DNA of 64,000 bases from Adhaeribacter_A terreus (GTDB lineage: Bacteria; Bacteroidota; Bacteroidia; Cytophagales; Hymenobacteraceae), in NCBI RefSeq assembly GCF_042657365.1, contig NZ_JBHSKT010000002.1, positions 490,008-554,007 of the forward strand, given 5' to 3'. Below, in pieces: positions 17,394 to 27,729 of the stretch; position 1 is the first letter of the stretch; each line of letters opens with the position of its first letter. A program made the position numbers and the translations under genes. Under the pieces are notes generated by a model. The model saw only the letters and a program-made list of their open reading frames with translations. It did no database searches and was not told the DNA's origin.

Positions 17394-17876
17394 ATGAAAA
17401 ATTTACTCCGCATCCGTTATGTATATATTATAGCGGTGGTTTTCACTTTATTAAATTCAATTTTCTTTCTGATTTCAGGCGTAATAGAATCCGTCCATGG
17501 GTTCGAGATATTTTTCAGAAAGCTCCGGAGCGGTGAGAAAATTTTAATTGGCGTTTATTTTATGGAATCGCTGGATAGGTTTCTTGTAGCCTTTGTATTT
17601 ATGATCTTCAGTTTAGGTATCTGGAAACTATTTTATGTAAAAAACGATCAGGCTGTAGACCTGCCGGCCTGGCTCCAGATAAGTTCTTTAAAAGACCTGA
17701 AAATTCTGCTCTGGGAAACAATTATGGTAACGTTGGTGGTTTTTACAATTTCCATGATCGTGAATACAACTGCGGAAGAAGGTGTCAGTTTAGATAGTTT
17801 GGAGTGGAATGCATTGGTGCTTCCGGCCATCATTCTGACTTTGTCTGTTAGTTTGTATTTTATGCGGAAGGAGTAA
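17394..17876 (+). CDS. UPF0114 (YqhA-like) inner membrane protein
   Basis: The 160-residue protein has four predicted membrane helices: about residues 9-30, 54-78, 104-122 and 138-154. The spacing, the loop with FFRKLRSGEKILIGVYFMES and the segment WLQISSLKDLKILLWETIM match the UPF0114/YqhA family. No biochemical function is established for the family. The start ATG follows GTTAGTGAAATGG without a strong ribosome site, normal for this phylum. It stands alone, followed directly by an A29 copy. Confidence 0.85.
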   Translation: MKNLLRIRYVYIIAVVFTLLNSIFFLISGVIESVHGFEIFFRKLRSGEKILIGVYFMESLDRFLVAFVFMIFSLGIWKLFYVKNDQAVDLPAWLQISSLKDLKILLWETIMVTLVVFTISMIVNTTAEEGVSLDSLEWNALVLPAIILTLSVSLYFMRKE

Positions 17877-17890
17877 ATTCTGCCGGAATG

Positions 17891-17919
17891 AGTTTTTAGA
17901 CCCCAAAGCATAGCGTTTT
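17891..17919 (-). repeat. A29 element copy after the UPF0114 gene
   Basis: The minus-strand core AAAACGCTATGCTTTG lies 14 bases after the stop codon, but on the opposite strand to that gene. Confidence 0.8.
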
Positions 17920-18089
17920 TCTTTCAGCTAAAATATAATGCAGCAATGGTACAATACAGTTGAAAAGCTATTAAGCAGTTTCGACTTTTTCCATGCTTTT
18001 GCCTACCGTTTTTGTAGCTCAATGCGGTAATTTATTTTGGAATGATCTGTAGTAAAGGAAGCTTGCCTTTGACTTTGGTAACGCAGCCG

Positions 18090-18890
18090 TTAATGGAGGA
18101 AAATTTCTTTCAGAATAATATAAACCCCCATCAGGAGCACAAACCAGCCGAAACCGGTTTTCAGTTTATCGGCATGAATGCGGTGGGAGAGTGCAGAACC
18201 TATAAAAATACCAACAACCGAAAGTCCTGAAAATACAACCAGAAAACTCCAGTCGATGTTGTAATTGAAAATATCGCCTACAAAACCAAACAGCGAATTG
18301 GCTGAAATAATTAGCAGGGAAGTACCCACGGCCATGCGCATATCGAGCTTGCTGAAAAGCACCAGCGCCGGAATAATTAAAAATCCGCCGCCAGCGCCTA
18401 CCATGCCCGAAATTAAACCAACCGATACGCCCTGAATCAATAAAGCAGGTTTGTTTGGAATGTGATCTTCCTGCTCGGCTGTACTCACAATGTATTTTTG
18501 CTTTTTGATCATGCTCATAGAAGCAAAGATCATCAGCACTGCAAACAAGACCATAAGCAGCAAACCTTTGGTAATATTAAAGGAACCAATCGCAGCAATA
18601 TGTTCGGGAATTGCCGGTACAATAAACCGGCGCGTGAGAAAAACGGTGAGCAGGGAAGGAACCCCGAAAAGGAAAGCGGTTCGGAAACTTACCAGTTCTT
18701 TCTGATAAAATTTATAACTGCCTACCAGACTAGTAGTTCCAACTACAAACAGCGAATAGGCCATAGAAATTACCGGGTTCAGACGCATCAGGTAAACCAG
18801 GATCGGTACGGTTAAAATGGAGCCGCCGCTACCGGTTAGGCCCAGCGTGAGTCCGATCAGCAAAGCAGCAAAGTATCCGAGAATTTCCAT
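18090..18890 (-). CDS. TauE/SafE family anion exporter
   Basis: From the ATG at 18890 the protein has 266 residues and starts directly with the first helix (ILGYFAALLIGLTLGLTGSG). The repeated G-x-G-GSILTVP (about residues 20-28) and GAGGGFLIIPAL (about 142-153) motifs are the paired signature of TauE/SafE permeases, with eight or so helices. Family members export sulfite, sulfoacetate or related anions. With a rhodanese and thiol proteins nearby a sulfur role is tempting but unproven. The ATG at 18932 is less likely because it adds a polar tail. Confidence 0.88.
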   Translation of the reverse strand: MEILGYFAALLIGLTLGLTGSGGSILTVPILVYLMRLNPVISMAYSLFVVGTTSLVGSYKFYQKELVSFRTAFLFGVPSLLTVFLTRRFIVPAIPEHIAAIGSFNITKGLLLMVLFAVLMIFASMSMIKKQKYIVSTAEQEDHIPNKPALLIQGVSVGLISGMVGAGGGFLIIPALVLFSKLDMRMAVGTSLLIISANSLFGFVGDIFNYNIDWSFLVVFSGLSVVGIFIGSALSHRIHADKLKTGFGWFVLLMGVYIILKEIFLH

Positions 18891-18980
18891 AAAATCTAAA
18901 TAAACTTCCGTCCCAAAATTACCCGGCAGCAAAGCGGTTTTGGGTAACTATTAGCACGCTGGAATATTGAACTCAAAATT

Positions 18981-19009
18981 AGTTTTTCTAACTGAAAGGA
19001 TAGCGTTTT
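18981..19009 (-). repeat. A29 element copy upstream of ppsA
   Basis: The minus-strand core is AAAACGCTATCCTTTC with tail ending GAAAAACT. Confidence 0.82.
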
Positions 19010-19086
19010 TCTGCTGTTTTATAGTTTATTGTGTTGTTATTGTTTTTGCCAATTGGTTCTTGAACAACATTGTTCCTGAGGTAATT

Positions 19087-19115
19087 ACTTTTTTGGGTGA
19101 AAACCATAGCGTTTT
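19087..19115 (-). repeat. A29 element copy upstream of ppsA
   Basis: The minus-strand core AAAACGCTATGGTTTT has a tail ending AAAAAAGT; it repeats the orientation of the copy 106 bases earlier. Confidence 0.85.
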
Positions 19116-19302
19116 ATTTTCGAAATATAACTTTCCATTGAATTTCGAAACGTGCTTTTCGGGTAAAGCACTTGAACTGTTTAGCGAAAAACAGGCTTTT
19201 CAACTTCTTAAAGCGTATAGAAAATGGCTGAATTATGCCCGGCTAACTGCTTCAGGTTTTTATGAAAAGCCGGATTTAACCATCATTTCAAGCCGCAAGA
19301 CC

Positions 19303-21744
19303 ATGCATTATATCAAGTTTTTGAATGAAATAGGGCTGAAAGATCTGGAAGTTGTTGGCGGAAAGAATGCGTCTTTGGGTGAAATGTTCAACCAGCTCGC
19401 GCCGGCCGGAATAAACGTGCCCGATGGTTTTGCAACCACTTCCCGCGCATACTGGGAATTTCTGGAGCAGAACGAGCTAAGTGAACCTCTAGCGCAGATT
19501 TTAGCAAAACTCGATCAGGTGAATTTCAGCAATTTGGCTACTGTGGGAAAACAGGCCCGCGAACTGCTTTTGAACTGTATTCTGCCCGATAATATCAGCG
19601 ATGCGATTCGAAAAGGCTATGCTTATCTGCAGAAAAACTATGGTCCGGATTTTACGCTTGCCGTACGCAGCAGCGCCACCGCCGAAGATCTGCCAAATGC
19701 CAGTTTTGCGGGTCTGCAGGAATCTTTTCTGAACGTTCGGGGCATTGAAAATCTGCTGCAGGCTTGCCATTATTGTTACGTTTCACTGTTTACCGACCGG
19801 GCCATAAAATACCGTGTCGATAATGGTTTTGACCACATTAAAGTGGCGCTTTCCATTGGCGTGCAACTCATGGTGCGTTCCGATCTGGCAAGTTCCGGCG
19901 TTATTTTTACCCTCGATCCGGATACCGGTTTTGAAAATATCGTTTTGATATCGGGTTCCTGGGGCTTGGGAGAAAACGTGGTGCAAGGCCACGTAAATGC
20001 CGATGAATTTATGGTTTTCAAATCGATGCTTGGCATAGCGAAACAACCCATCATTTCTAGAAAACTGGGCAGCAAATCCAAAACCATGGTATATGCCGAT
20101 GTGCAGGGAAATACGCTTTTTCATCCTGCCGAAGCTATTGTAAACCAAGTTACTTCTTCAGAAAAACGGGAACAATTCTGTCTTTCGGATGAAGAAGTAA
20201 TGAAGCTGGCGGAATGGGCTTGCCTGATTGAAAAACACTATGGCCGGCCAATGGACCTGGAGTGGGCGAAAGACGGCAAAACAAACCAGCTTTTTATGGT
20301 GCAGGCGCGGCCGGAAACGGTGCAGAGCAAGCAAAAAAACAAAGTTGAATTTGTACAATACAAACTGCAGGATAAGGGGCAACTTTTATGCAAAGGTATA
20401 GGGCTGAGCAACAAGATCGTGAGCGGAACAGCCCGGATCTTACATGCGCCTTCGGAAATCAATAAACTGCAACAAGGTGAAGTGCTGGTAACGCATAAAA
20501 CCGACCCCGACTGGGACCCGATCCTGAAAAAAGCCACGGCCATAATAACTGATCAGGGCGGAAGAACTAGCCATGCGGCTATTGTGGCCCGTGAAGTAGG
20601 AGCGGTTGCAGTGGTTGGCTGCGGAAATGCCACGCAAAGTATTCAGGATGGACAAATTGTAACGGTAAGTACTGCCGAAAGCGAAACCGGATCTGTGTAT
20701 GATGGCAAGCTGCCCTGGACCGAAACCCGCACCGATCTGGAAACGGTAGTAAAACCGCGCACAAAAGTCATGCTTATTCTCGGCGATCCGGAACAGGCTT
20801 TCAAATATTCTTTTCTGCCGAACGATGGCGTAGGCCTGATGCGCATGGAATTTATTGTGGCTAATACCATCCGGATTCACCCCATGGCGCTGAAGCATTT
20901 TAATAAGCTGGAAAATGCAGAAGCCCGGAAACAGATAGAAGCATTAACGCACCATTTTCCGGATAAGGAAACGTATTTTGTGCAGCAACTTGCCGAAGCC
21001 ACCGCCCAGATCGCGGCCGCATTTTACCCCAAAGATGTAATTGTGCGCATGAGCGATTTCAAAACAAACGAATACGCAAACCTGATTGGAGGAAAGCAAT
21101 TTGAATTTACCGAAGCCAATCCGATGATCGGCTTTAGGGGTGCTTCGAGGTATTACAATCCGCTTTACCAGGATGGTTTTGAGCTGGAATGCCGGGCCAT
21201 GAAAAAAGTGCGGGAAGAAATGGGCCTCAACAATATCAAACTCATGATACCGTTTTGCCGCACCGAAAAAGAAGCTCTGGAAGTAATAGCCCTGATGGAA
21301 AAATTCGGGCTGAAGCGCTGCGAAAACGGCCTGGAACTTTACATGATGGTGGAAATACCGAGCAACGCACTTTTAGCTGAAACATTTGCCAAACACTTCG
21401 ACGGTTTTTCTATTGGCTCCAACGATCTTACGCAGCTAACTTTAGGCGCCGACCGCGATTCAGAATTGCTCTGCGATATTTTCAGTCCATTCGACCCGGC
21501 GGTGCAGCAACTCATCGTGATGACGCTGGAAAAAGCTAAAAAAACGCACACCAAAACCGGCCTTTGCGGACAAGCCCCTTCCGATTATCCGGAGTATGCA
21601 AGTTTTCTGGTGCAGCATGGCATAGACAGCGTTTCCTTTAACCCCGATGCGCTTATAAAAGGCATGAAGAATATGGTGAAAGCTGAAAAAGCACTGCATA
21701 ATAAGCCGCCTTTTCCGGAGGAAGATCATAAAATATTGGGTTGA
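19303..21744 (+). CDS. ppsA: Phosphoenolpyruvate synthase
   Basis: I place the start at 19303 (MHYIKFLNEIG), which matches the usual N-terminus and gives 813 residues; the 112 codons upstream cover two A29 elements. The ATP-grasp domain begins with VVGGKNASLGEMF and contains LAVRSSATAEDLPNASFAGL. The swivelling domain has GGRTSHAAIVARE with the phospho-His. The C-terminal barrel has GLMRMEFI, PMIGFRGASRY, and GLCGQAPSDYP with the catalytic Cys. It makes PEP from pyruvate and ATP for gluconeogenesis. It appears monocistronic, and an A29 copy begins within its stop codon. Confidence 0.95.
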   Translation: MHYIKFLNEIGLKDLEVVGGKNASLGEMFNQLAPAGINVPDGFATTSRAYWEFLEQNELSEPLAQILAKLDQVNFSNLATVGKQARELLLNCILPDNISDAIRKGYAYLQKNYGPDFTLAVRSSATAEDLPNASFAGLQESFLNVRGIENLLQACHYCYVSLFTDRAIKYRVDNGFDHIKVALSIGVQLMVRSDLASSGVIFTLDPDTGFENIVLISGSWGLGENVVQGHVNADEFMVFKSMLGIAKQPIISRKLGSKSKTMVYADVQGNTLFHPAEAIVNQVTSSEKREQFCLSDEEVMKLAEWACLIEKHYGRPMDLEWAKDGKTNQLFMVQARPETVQSKQKNKVEFVQYKLQDKGQLLCKGIGLSNKIVSGTARILHAPSEINKLQQGEVLVTHKTDPDWDPILKKATAIITDQGGRTSHAAIVAREVGAVAVVGCGNATQSIQDGQIVTVSTAESETGSVYDGKLPWTETRTDLETVVKPRTKVMLILGDPEQAFKYSFLPNDGVGLMRMEFIVANTIRIHPMALKHFNKLENAEARKQIEALTHHFPDKETYFVQQLAEATAQIAAAFYPKDVIVRMSDFKTNEYANLIGGKQFEFTEANPMIGFRGASRYYNPLYQDGFELECRAMKKVREEMGLNNIKLMIPFCRTEKEALEVIALMEKFGLKRCENGLELYMMVEIPSNALLAETFAKHFDGFSIGSNDLTQLTLGADRDSELLCDIFSPFDPAVQQLIVMTLEKAKKTHTKTGLCGQAPSDYPEYASFLVQHGIDSVSFNPDALIKGMKNMVKAEKALHNKPPFPEEDHKILG

Positions 21745-21772
21745 AAACGATATGGTTTTAAGCCTGAAAAGT
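21744..21772 (+). repeat. A29 element copy at the ppsA stop codon
   Basis: The core AAAACGATATGGTTTT starts on the last base of the ppsA TGA and the tail reads AAGCCTGAAAAGT. It lies on the same strand as the gene. Confidence 0.87.
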
Positions 21773-21842
21773 AGGGGCCGGCGCATTGATCCACTTTTCA
21801 AACCTAAGCTTCTTTTAGTTAGAAGATACCATTAAATTAAGA

Positions 21843-23642
21843 TCATTTATTCCCTTCCTCCTGAATCTGATAAAGTTCTGCGTAGAGCTTTCCGCGCTTT
21901 AGGAGTTCATCGTGTGTTCCTTCTTCGGCAATTACACCGTTGTTTATAACCAGAATTTTATTGGCTTTTACCAGGTTGCAGAGCCGGTGGGTGATGGTAA
22001 TAACCGTGCGACCTTTCATTAAATTTTCCAGCGCATCCATTACGCTTTTTTCTACTTCGGTATCGAGGGAGGCGGTGGGTTCGTCCAGGATCAGGATGGG
22101 GGAGTTGCGCACAATGGCCCGGGCTATGCCAATGCGCTGGCGTTCGCCGCCGGAAAGCGTCATGCCTCTTTCGCCTACCAAAGTATCGTAACCCAGCGGC
22201 AGCCGGCAAATGAAGTCGTGGGCATTGGCTTTTCCGGCAGCTTCCGTGATTTCATCTTCCGTGGCTTCGGGCCGTCCGTAGGCAATGTTTTCGCGGATGG
22301 TGCCATAGAAAAGCACGGTTTCCTGCAGCACAAAACTGATCTGTATGCGCAGCCCTTCGAGTTTGTAATCTTTAATATCCTTGCCGTCTATCAGGATGCG
22401 ACCGGCATCGGGTTCATAAAAGCGGGGAATAAGGCTGGCAATGGTGGTTTTTCCGCTTCCGGTAGGGCCGCAAATGCCAATATGCTGTCCGGCTTCTATG
22501 GAAAAACTGATATCTTTCAAAACCTGATTAGCTGGAACATAAGCAAAGGCTACGTTCTCGAAAACGATATTTCCTTTTAACTGACCGGGTTCGGTGGCGC
22601 CTGGTTTTTCCTTAATTACATTATCGGTTTCCAGGATCTGCTGAATTCTTTCCAGGGCTACCATTGCCTGCGCAATGTTGGTGGTCATTTTAGCCAGGTT
22701 CTTTACCGGGTTGAAAAATTTATTCAGGTAGGAAAGAAAAACCGTTAAAGCCCCTATGGTCATGGCGCCGCCGATTACCAGCCTTGCCCCGCGCCAGAGC
22801 ACAAAAGCCGTGCAGGCAGAAACGGTTAAGGTTACAACCGGCGATATGATGGATTTTACTTTCCGGGCTTTTAATGCGGCCATAATGGTTTCGTAACTAA
22901 TTCTTTTTAACCGGTCTTCTTCCAGGTCCTGCCTTCCGAAAGCGTTTATGGCACGCACCGATTCCAGGCCTTGCTGCAGAACCGCTACCATTACGGCCTG
23001 GTCTTTTCTTACTTCGTGGGTGGCTTTTTTTACGGCCGTTTTAAACCGGATCACGAACAATAGCAGGAACGGCGACACCCCGACCAGCATCAGCGTAAAA
23101 TCCCAGTTCAGGTAAAACATCAGCCCGAGCATGCCCAAAATAGTAAGCGCATCGATGAGAATACTCAGCAGCGTTTCGGAAGCAAAATCCTGAATGGTAG
23201 ATACATCGGAAGTAATGGTGCTGAGCAATTTGCCAACCTGGTGCGTATCGTAATAAGAAAGGGAAAGCCGGAGCAGGTGAAGGTACATTTTCCGGCGGAG
23301 ATCGTTGGCTACGTATTGCGCCACACTTTCGGTAAAATAACTGTTTATATAACTGGCCAGTCCGCCTAAAATGGTAAACACGATCATGGCTATGGCTGCC
23401 GCTGCCGCCAGCCGCATTTTGTTTTCTTCCAGCGAAATTCCTTTAATCCAGGCCAGCCAGTCTGGAAGGCGATGGTCGCCGATCACGTTGTCTATAATTA
23501 CTTTCAGAGGCCAGGGCGTTGCCAGGCTCATGGCTGTTTCGGCCAGCATGGCAGCAAAAATGATGAGGAGCCATTTGTAATATGGCTTTACCAAGCTTAA
23601 TACCAATAAGGTCAGGTTCTGGACAGGCGGCAGCGCATCCAT
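21843..23642 (-). CDS. ABC exporter half-transporter (MsbA-like)
   Basis: The 599 residues from the ATG at 23642 give a six-helix ABC type 1 membrane domain (about residues 1-310) fused to an ATPase domain. The latter has GPTGSGKTT (Walker A), the signature LSGGERQRIGIARA, ILILDEPTASLD (Walker B) and ITHRL for the switch histidine. It would work as a homodimer exporting lipid or drug. A longer frame from 23687 exists, but its ATG lies inside an A29 copy and the added residues do not look like transporter sequence. There is no periplasmic partner nearby. Confidence 0.92.
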   Translation of the reverse strand: MDALPPVQNLTLLVLSLVKPYYKWLLIIFAAMLAETAMSLATPWPLKVIIDNVIGDHRLPDWLAWIKGISLEENKMRLAAAAAIAMIVFTILGGLASYINSYFTESVAQYVANDLRRKMYLHLLRLSLSYYDTHQVGKLLSTITSDVSTIQDFASETLLSILIDALTILGMLGLMFYLNWDFTLMLVGVSPFLLLFVIRFKTAVKKATHEVRKDQAVMVAVLQQGLESVRAINAFGRQDLEEDRLKRISYETIMAALKARKVKSIISPVVTLTVSACTAFVLWRGARLVIGGAMTIGALTVFLSYLNKFFNPVKNLAKMTTNIAQAMVALERIQQILETDNVIKEKPGATEPGQLKGNIVFENVAFAYVPANQVLKDISFSIEAGQHIGICGPTGSGKTTIASLIPRFYEPDAGRILIDGKDIKDYKLEGLRIQISFVLQETVLFYGTIRENIAYGRPEATEDEITEAAGKANAHDFICRLPLGYDTLVGERGMTLSGGERQRIGIARAIVRNSPILILDEPTASLDTEVEKSVMDALENLMKGRTVITITHRLCNLVKANKILVINNGVIAEEGTHDELLKRGKLYAELYQIQEEGNK

Positions 23643-23674
23643 TTCAGGATCTGGTACATGGTGCCTGCATGGGG

Positions 23675-23703
23675 AGTTTTTGCGCATGAAACCCTATCGT
23701 TTT
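23675..23703 (-). repeat. A29 element copy at the ABC exporter start
   Basis: The minus-strand core is AAAACGATAGGGTTTC, and the next bases ATG supply the alternative start codon at 23687. The tail ends AAAAACT. Confidence 0.82.
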
Positions 23704-23829
23704 TTGTTTGGATTGCCCCTTTTGTGCGTGTTCAGTTGGGTAATTATTTGTTTATACGGATTAAAAATGGGCAGGAAATTTTTGTTTAATTCCGGCAATT
23801 TTGATAAATAAACCGAAGGCCAAGGCTTT

Positions 23830-23858
23830 ACTTTTTTATGCCTAAATTATAGCGTTTT
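23830..23858 (-). repeat. A29 element copy after mgtA
   Basis: The minus-strand core AAAACGCTATAATTTA with tail ending AAAAAAGT lies 65 bases beyond the P-ATPase stop, on that gene's strand. Confidence 0.7.
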
Positions 23859-23922
23859 AAGAATGGGAAGCTTTTGGGGTTCGGCCGGTATTACCTGTAA
23901 ATAGACAGCCACAAGGCTGAAA

Positions 23923-26427
23923 TTACTTGAACCGCGATGCCCGGAAAAACCAGCGTTTTAGTAGTTCGGCGGTTATTGCGTAAAGCAGTACCATTCCAGT
24001 AATGGCCAGAGCTTCATAAACGTGCGCGATCGAAAGGCTGAGTAAAGGCCCCAGCGGCGAAACCGGTAACAAGACAGTGAAAGCCAACGCTAAAATTGCC
24101 GCTATTGAAAGCAGTTTCCCGGGCCGGCTTTGGAAGATCGGTTTTCGGGTTCGGATGATAAAAACAATTATGAGCTCAGTTATGACCGATTCCAGGAACC
24201 AGCCGGTCTGGAAAGCATTTTCCGGGAGTTTGAAATAATTATGCAGCGCGAAAAAGGTAGCAAAATCGAAGAAAGAACTGTGGAGGCCAAAAATCAGCAT
24301 GAACCGCTGAATTAAGCTGATATTCCATTTCAGCGGCTTGCTTAATTGTTCCTGATCTACCCGGTCGTAGGCTACGGCCAGGTAAGGAAAATCGGTGATG
24401 AGGTTGGTAAGCAGAATTTGTTTAGGAAGCATGGGCAGAAACGGCAGCAGCAGCGAAGCGCCGGCCACGCTGAACATATTGCCGAAGGTAGCGCCGGTGG
24501 TGGCAAAAATATATTTCATAGAATTTGAAAAAGATTTTCTGCCTTCATGCACCCCATCGGCCAGCACGGCAAGGTCTTTTTCCAACAATACAAAATCGGC
24601 AGCTTCTTTGGCTACATCTACGGCATTGTTCGTGGAAATTCCGGTATCGGCGGCATGGATCGCGGCCACGTCGTTTATGCCATCTCCTAGATATGCCACC
24701 CGGAATTTAGACTTCTTCAAAGCCCGTACGATCTGCTCTTTCTGGTAAGGTTCAATTTCGGCAAAAACATCGGTCCGGACAGCTTTTACCACCAGTGCTT
24801 CCGGCGACATGCTGGTCAGTTCGGGGCCGCTTATGAGTTTTAAGGGTCTCATCCCTAGCGTTTTGGCGGCATGAATGGCTGCATAACGATTGTCGCCGGT
24901 AATGATCTTTACCTTTATGCCCATTTTCTCCAGCCGTTCTATGGAAGCAACTACGTTCTCTTTAAAGCGGTCCTGGAGGAGAATAAATCCTCTGAAAACC
25001 AGGTGTTGTTCATCTGCAACCGTGATATCGGCTTTAGGGGTAGTTTTGGTTGCAAGGCTCAGTACCCGAAGCCCTTCCTGGCTAAACGTTTCCAGTTTTT
25101 CCTGAAATAACCGGCGTTGCTTCTCTTCCAGCGGGTGCTGACTCCCGTTCTCGTGTTGGTAGAAGCTGCAAACTTCCAGTACATTCAGCAAGGCGCCTTT
25201 AGTGATGAGGAGATATTCCGCTTTGTGTTTAACTAAAATGGTAAGCCGTTTCCGGATAAAATCATACGGGATCTCATCAGTTTTTTCGTAACCGGCAGCA
25301 TCTTGCGGCATGGCTTTAATTGCTTCATCAATCGGATTGGTAAAACCGTTCTGAAAAGTGGCATTCAGGAAAGCAAATAACTTTACTTCAGGGGAAGATC
25401 TTCCGGCCGTATTTACCATGTCAAAGACCTCAACCGAGCCTTCAGTAATGGTGCCGGTTTTATCGGTACAGAGCAAATTAACTTCGCCGAAATTAAAGAT
25501 TGATGAAAGCCTTTTTACGATCACTTTCTTTTCCCGCATGCGCCGGGCGCCGGCCGACATGGCAAAGGTCATGATGGCGGGCAGCAGTTCGGGCGCCATA
25601 CCGATGGCCAGGGCCAGAGAAAACATGAGTGAAGTGAAAAAGGGCTTGTGAAAATAAAGGTTCGTAACTAAAATAAAAGCCGACAGCAGCACCGTGATGC
25701 GAAGTAAAAAGTAACCAAAACTTTTCAGGCCGGTTTCGAAAGCGGTAGGGGAAAACTGGGTAAGACTGTGGGCCATTTTCCCGAAAATAGTATTGCCGCC
25801 GGTGTAAATGACCAGCGCCCGGGCGGTGCCGCTCACTATACTGGTTCCCTGCCACAGGCAATTGCTTTTCTTGCTTAGCGGCGTTTCTTCGGGAAGAATA
25901 GCGGCTGCTTTGGCAACCGGAAAAGTTTCTCCCGTAAGGGTGCTTTCGTTTACGTGCAGTTCGTTGCTTTCTATAATGCGGCAATCGGCCGGGATCAGGT
26001 CGCCGGCGTTAAGGTCTACCACATCGCCGGGCACTACTTCATGCGCCGCCACGGTTACCTGTTTTCCGGCCCTTATAACCAGGTGTTTTACTTCTATGAT
26101 CTGTAGCAGTTTTTCTACCGCCCGGCCGGCATGAAGCTCCTGGAGAAAGCTCAGCAGACCGGTTATGAGCAGAATGCAAAAAACGATAAGCGCATCGGAA
26201 GTTTCACCCAGAAAGACCGAGAGGATCACAACGATTATGAGCAGCAGCATAAGCGGATTGCTGAACTGCCGGAGGAACATTTTAAACTCGCGCCGGAACC
26301 TGCTTTGGATATTGGCTCTGCTTTTTTGCGCGGCTATTCGCTGCCTGGCCATGGCGGCAGAAAGGCCTTCTGCACCGGAGTGGAGCTGTTCAAAAAGTTG
26401 CTCAATACTATCGGAAGTAAGATTCAC
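23923..26427 (-). CDS. mgtA: Magnesium-translocating P-type ATPase
   Basis: The 834-residue protein is a P-type ATPase. HVNESTLTGETFPV is the actuator TGE loop, LLCTDKTGTIT has the phosphorylated Asp, and LGDGINDVAAIHAADTGIS is the hinge motif. The shortened N-terminus without metal-binding Cys, the sequence GMAPELLPAI in helix 4 and the ten-helix layout match the P3B (MgtA/MgtB) group, which imports Mg2+. Helix 4 has the PEL motif of this group. No mgtC-like gene or Mg riboswitch is visible next to it. The gene is monocistronic. Confidence 0.92.
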   Translation of the reverse strand: MNLTSDSIEQLFEQLHSGAEGLSAAMARQRIAAQKSRANIQSRFRREFKMFLRQFSNPLMLLLIIVVILSVFLGETSDALIVFCILLITGLLSFLQELHAGRAVEKLLQIIEVKHLVIRAGKQVTVAAHEVVPGDVVDLNAGDLIPADCRIIESNELHVNESTLTGETFPVAKAAAILPEETPLSKKSNCLWQGTSIVSGTARALVIYTGGNTIFGKMAHSLTQFSPTAFETGLKSFGYFLLRITVLLSAFILVTNLYFHKPFFTSLMFSLALAIGMAPELLPAIMTFAMSAGARRMREKKVIVKRLSSIFNFGEVNLLCTDKTGTITEGSVEVFDMVNTAGRSSPEVKLFAFLNATFQNGFTNPIDEAIKAMPQDAAGYEKTDEIPYDFIRKRLTILVKHKAEYLLITKGALLNVLEVCSFYQHENGSQHPLEEKQRRLFQEKLETFSQEGLRVLSLATKTTPKADITVADEQHLVFRGFILLQDRFKENVVASIERLEKMGIKVKIITGDNRYAAIHAAKTLGMRPLKLISGPELTSMSPEALVVKAVRTDVFAEIEPYQKEQIVRALKKSKFRVAYLGDGINDVAAIHAADTGISTNNAVDVAKEAADFVLLEKDLAVLADGVHEGRKSFSNSMKYIFATTGATFGNMFSVAGASLLLPFLPMLPKQILLTNLITDFPYLAVAYDRVDQEQLSKPLKWNISLIQRFMLIFGLHSSFFDFATFFALHNYFKLPENAFQTGWFLESVITELIIVFIIRTRKPIFQSRPGKLLSIAAILALAFTVLLPVSPLGPLLSLSIAHVYEALAITGMVLLYAITAELLKRWFFRASRFK

Positions 26428-26667
26428 GGCTACATAAATTTATTTATCCGGCACCTAGGGCAGGCTGTTACTTTAGAACAAACAGCGTTTCTTTTGGTTA
26501 TTGGGTAATGGAATTAAATAACCTTTATTAACTACTGCTGTCATTCAGAAAGGAACTTGTACTTCTGTGCTTTCAGCCAATAAATTTCACCGAATATTTT
26601 TGGGATGCACCAATCCGAGAAGGACAGGTTGGGTTGTATAGCTTATGACCATATTACTTGATATTGT

Positions 26668-26696
26668 ACTTTTTTATTGAAAATCTATATCGTTTC
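26668..26696 (-). repeat. A29 element copy before the alcohol dehydrogenase
   Basis: The minus-strand core GAAACGATATAGATTT is diverged at both ends and the tail ends AAAAAAGT. It ends five bases before the dehydrogenase ATG. Confidence 0.65.
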
Positions 26697-26701
26697 TGCC
26701 A

Positions 26702-27709
26702 ATGGAATTACCGGAAAATATACGGGCTATGGTACTGGAAAAGCAGGGTCAGCCGCTAATTCTGAAAAAGGTTCCGGTGCCGGTGCCAACGGAGCGGCAG
26801 GTGCTTGTAAAAGTGCTGGCCTGCGGGGTTTGCCGCACCGATCTGCACGTGCTGGATGGCGAACTTACTGAGCCGAAACTCCCTTTAATTCCGGGGCATG
26901 AGATCATTGGAAAAGTGGTGCGAAAAGGTGCAGAAGTAAGCGGTTTGCAGGAAGGTGATTTTGTGGGCATTCCCTGGCTTGGTTATACCTGCGGCACCTG
27001 CAAATATTGCCTGAGGAACCAGGAGAATCTGTGCGAAAATGCCAAATTCACCGGTTATACCCTGGATGGCGGTTATGCCGAATATACCGTTGCCGATGCG
27101 CGATATTGCTTCCCGATCGAAGCTGCGTTTGCCAATGCTTCTTCAGCGCCCTGGCTTTGCGCCGGACTAATCGGGTACCGTTCTTTTAAAATGGCGGGAG
27201 AACTAACCAAAAATTTAGGGATCTATGGTTTTGGTGCTGCAGCGCATATCGTTATTCAGCTGGCGCTTTATCGGAAGAAAAATGTATTTGCTTTTACCCG
27301 CGACGGCGATATTGCTACTCAGAAATTTGCCCTGAACCTGGGCGCCACCTGGGCCGGAAATTCAACTGACACGCCGCCGCAGTTGCTCGATGCCGCCATC
27401 ATTTTTGCACCGGTCGGCAGCCTGGTTCCCAAAGCTCTGAAAGACATAGACAAAGGCGGAACGGTGGTTTGCGGCGGCATTCATATGAGCGATATTCCGG
27501 GTTTTCCTTAAAAAGACCTTTGGGGCGAACGCACGATCCGTTCCGTTGCCAATTTAACCCGGCAGGATGGGTTGGAGTTTCTGGAACTGGCCCCGAAAAT
27601 TCCGGTAAAAACCGAAACGCATTTATTCCCGCTTGCGCAGGCCAACGAAGCGTTGGAAGCACTCCGGAACGGCAAATTTCAGGGCGCGGCGGTGTTGGTA
27701 ATGGAGTAG
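26702..27709 (+). pseudogene. Zinc-dependent alcohol dehydrogenase interrupted by an in-frame stop
   Basis: The first 269 codons encode a medium-chain alcohol dehydrogenase: ACGVCRTDLHV with the catalytic zinc Cys, GHEIIG, and the structural zinc cluster CGTCKYCLRNQENLC. A TAA at 27509-27511 follows DIPGFP. The same frame then continues KDLWGERTIRSVANLTRQDG to AAVLVME and a stop at 27707, so 65 codons of the normal C-terminus are intact. A TAT or TAC changed to TAA would explain it exactly (IPGFPYKDLWGER is usual). The truncated product would lack the end of the catalytic domain. A sequencing error is an alternative. Confidence 0.88.
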
Positions 27710-27729
27710 CTTTTAAGTTTTTTTTCAGA

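Larger units (their letters stand above)
18891..19302. other. Divergent stretch with two A29 copies
   Basis: A reading frame joins this stretch to the PEP synthase gene from 18967, but it translates into two A29 elements and unrelated sequence, so I treat it as non-coding upstream DNA. Confidence 0.65.

Noticed and set aside
18967..19302. 112-codon N-terminal extension of PEP synthase
   Set aside because: It translates two A29 elements, has no similarity to PEP synthases, and a normal start is present at 19303.
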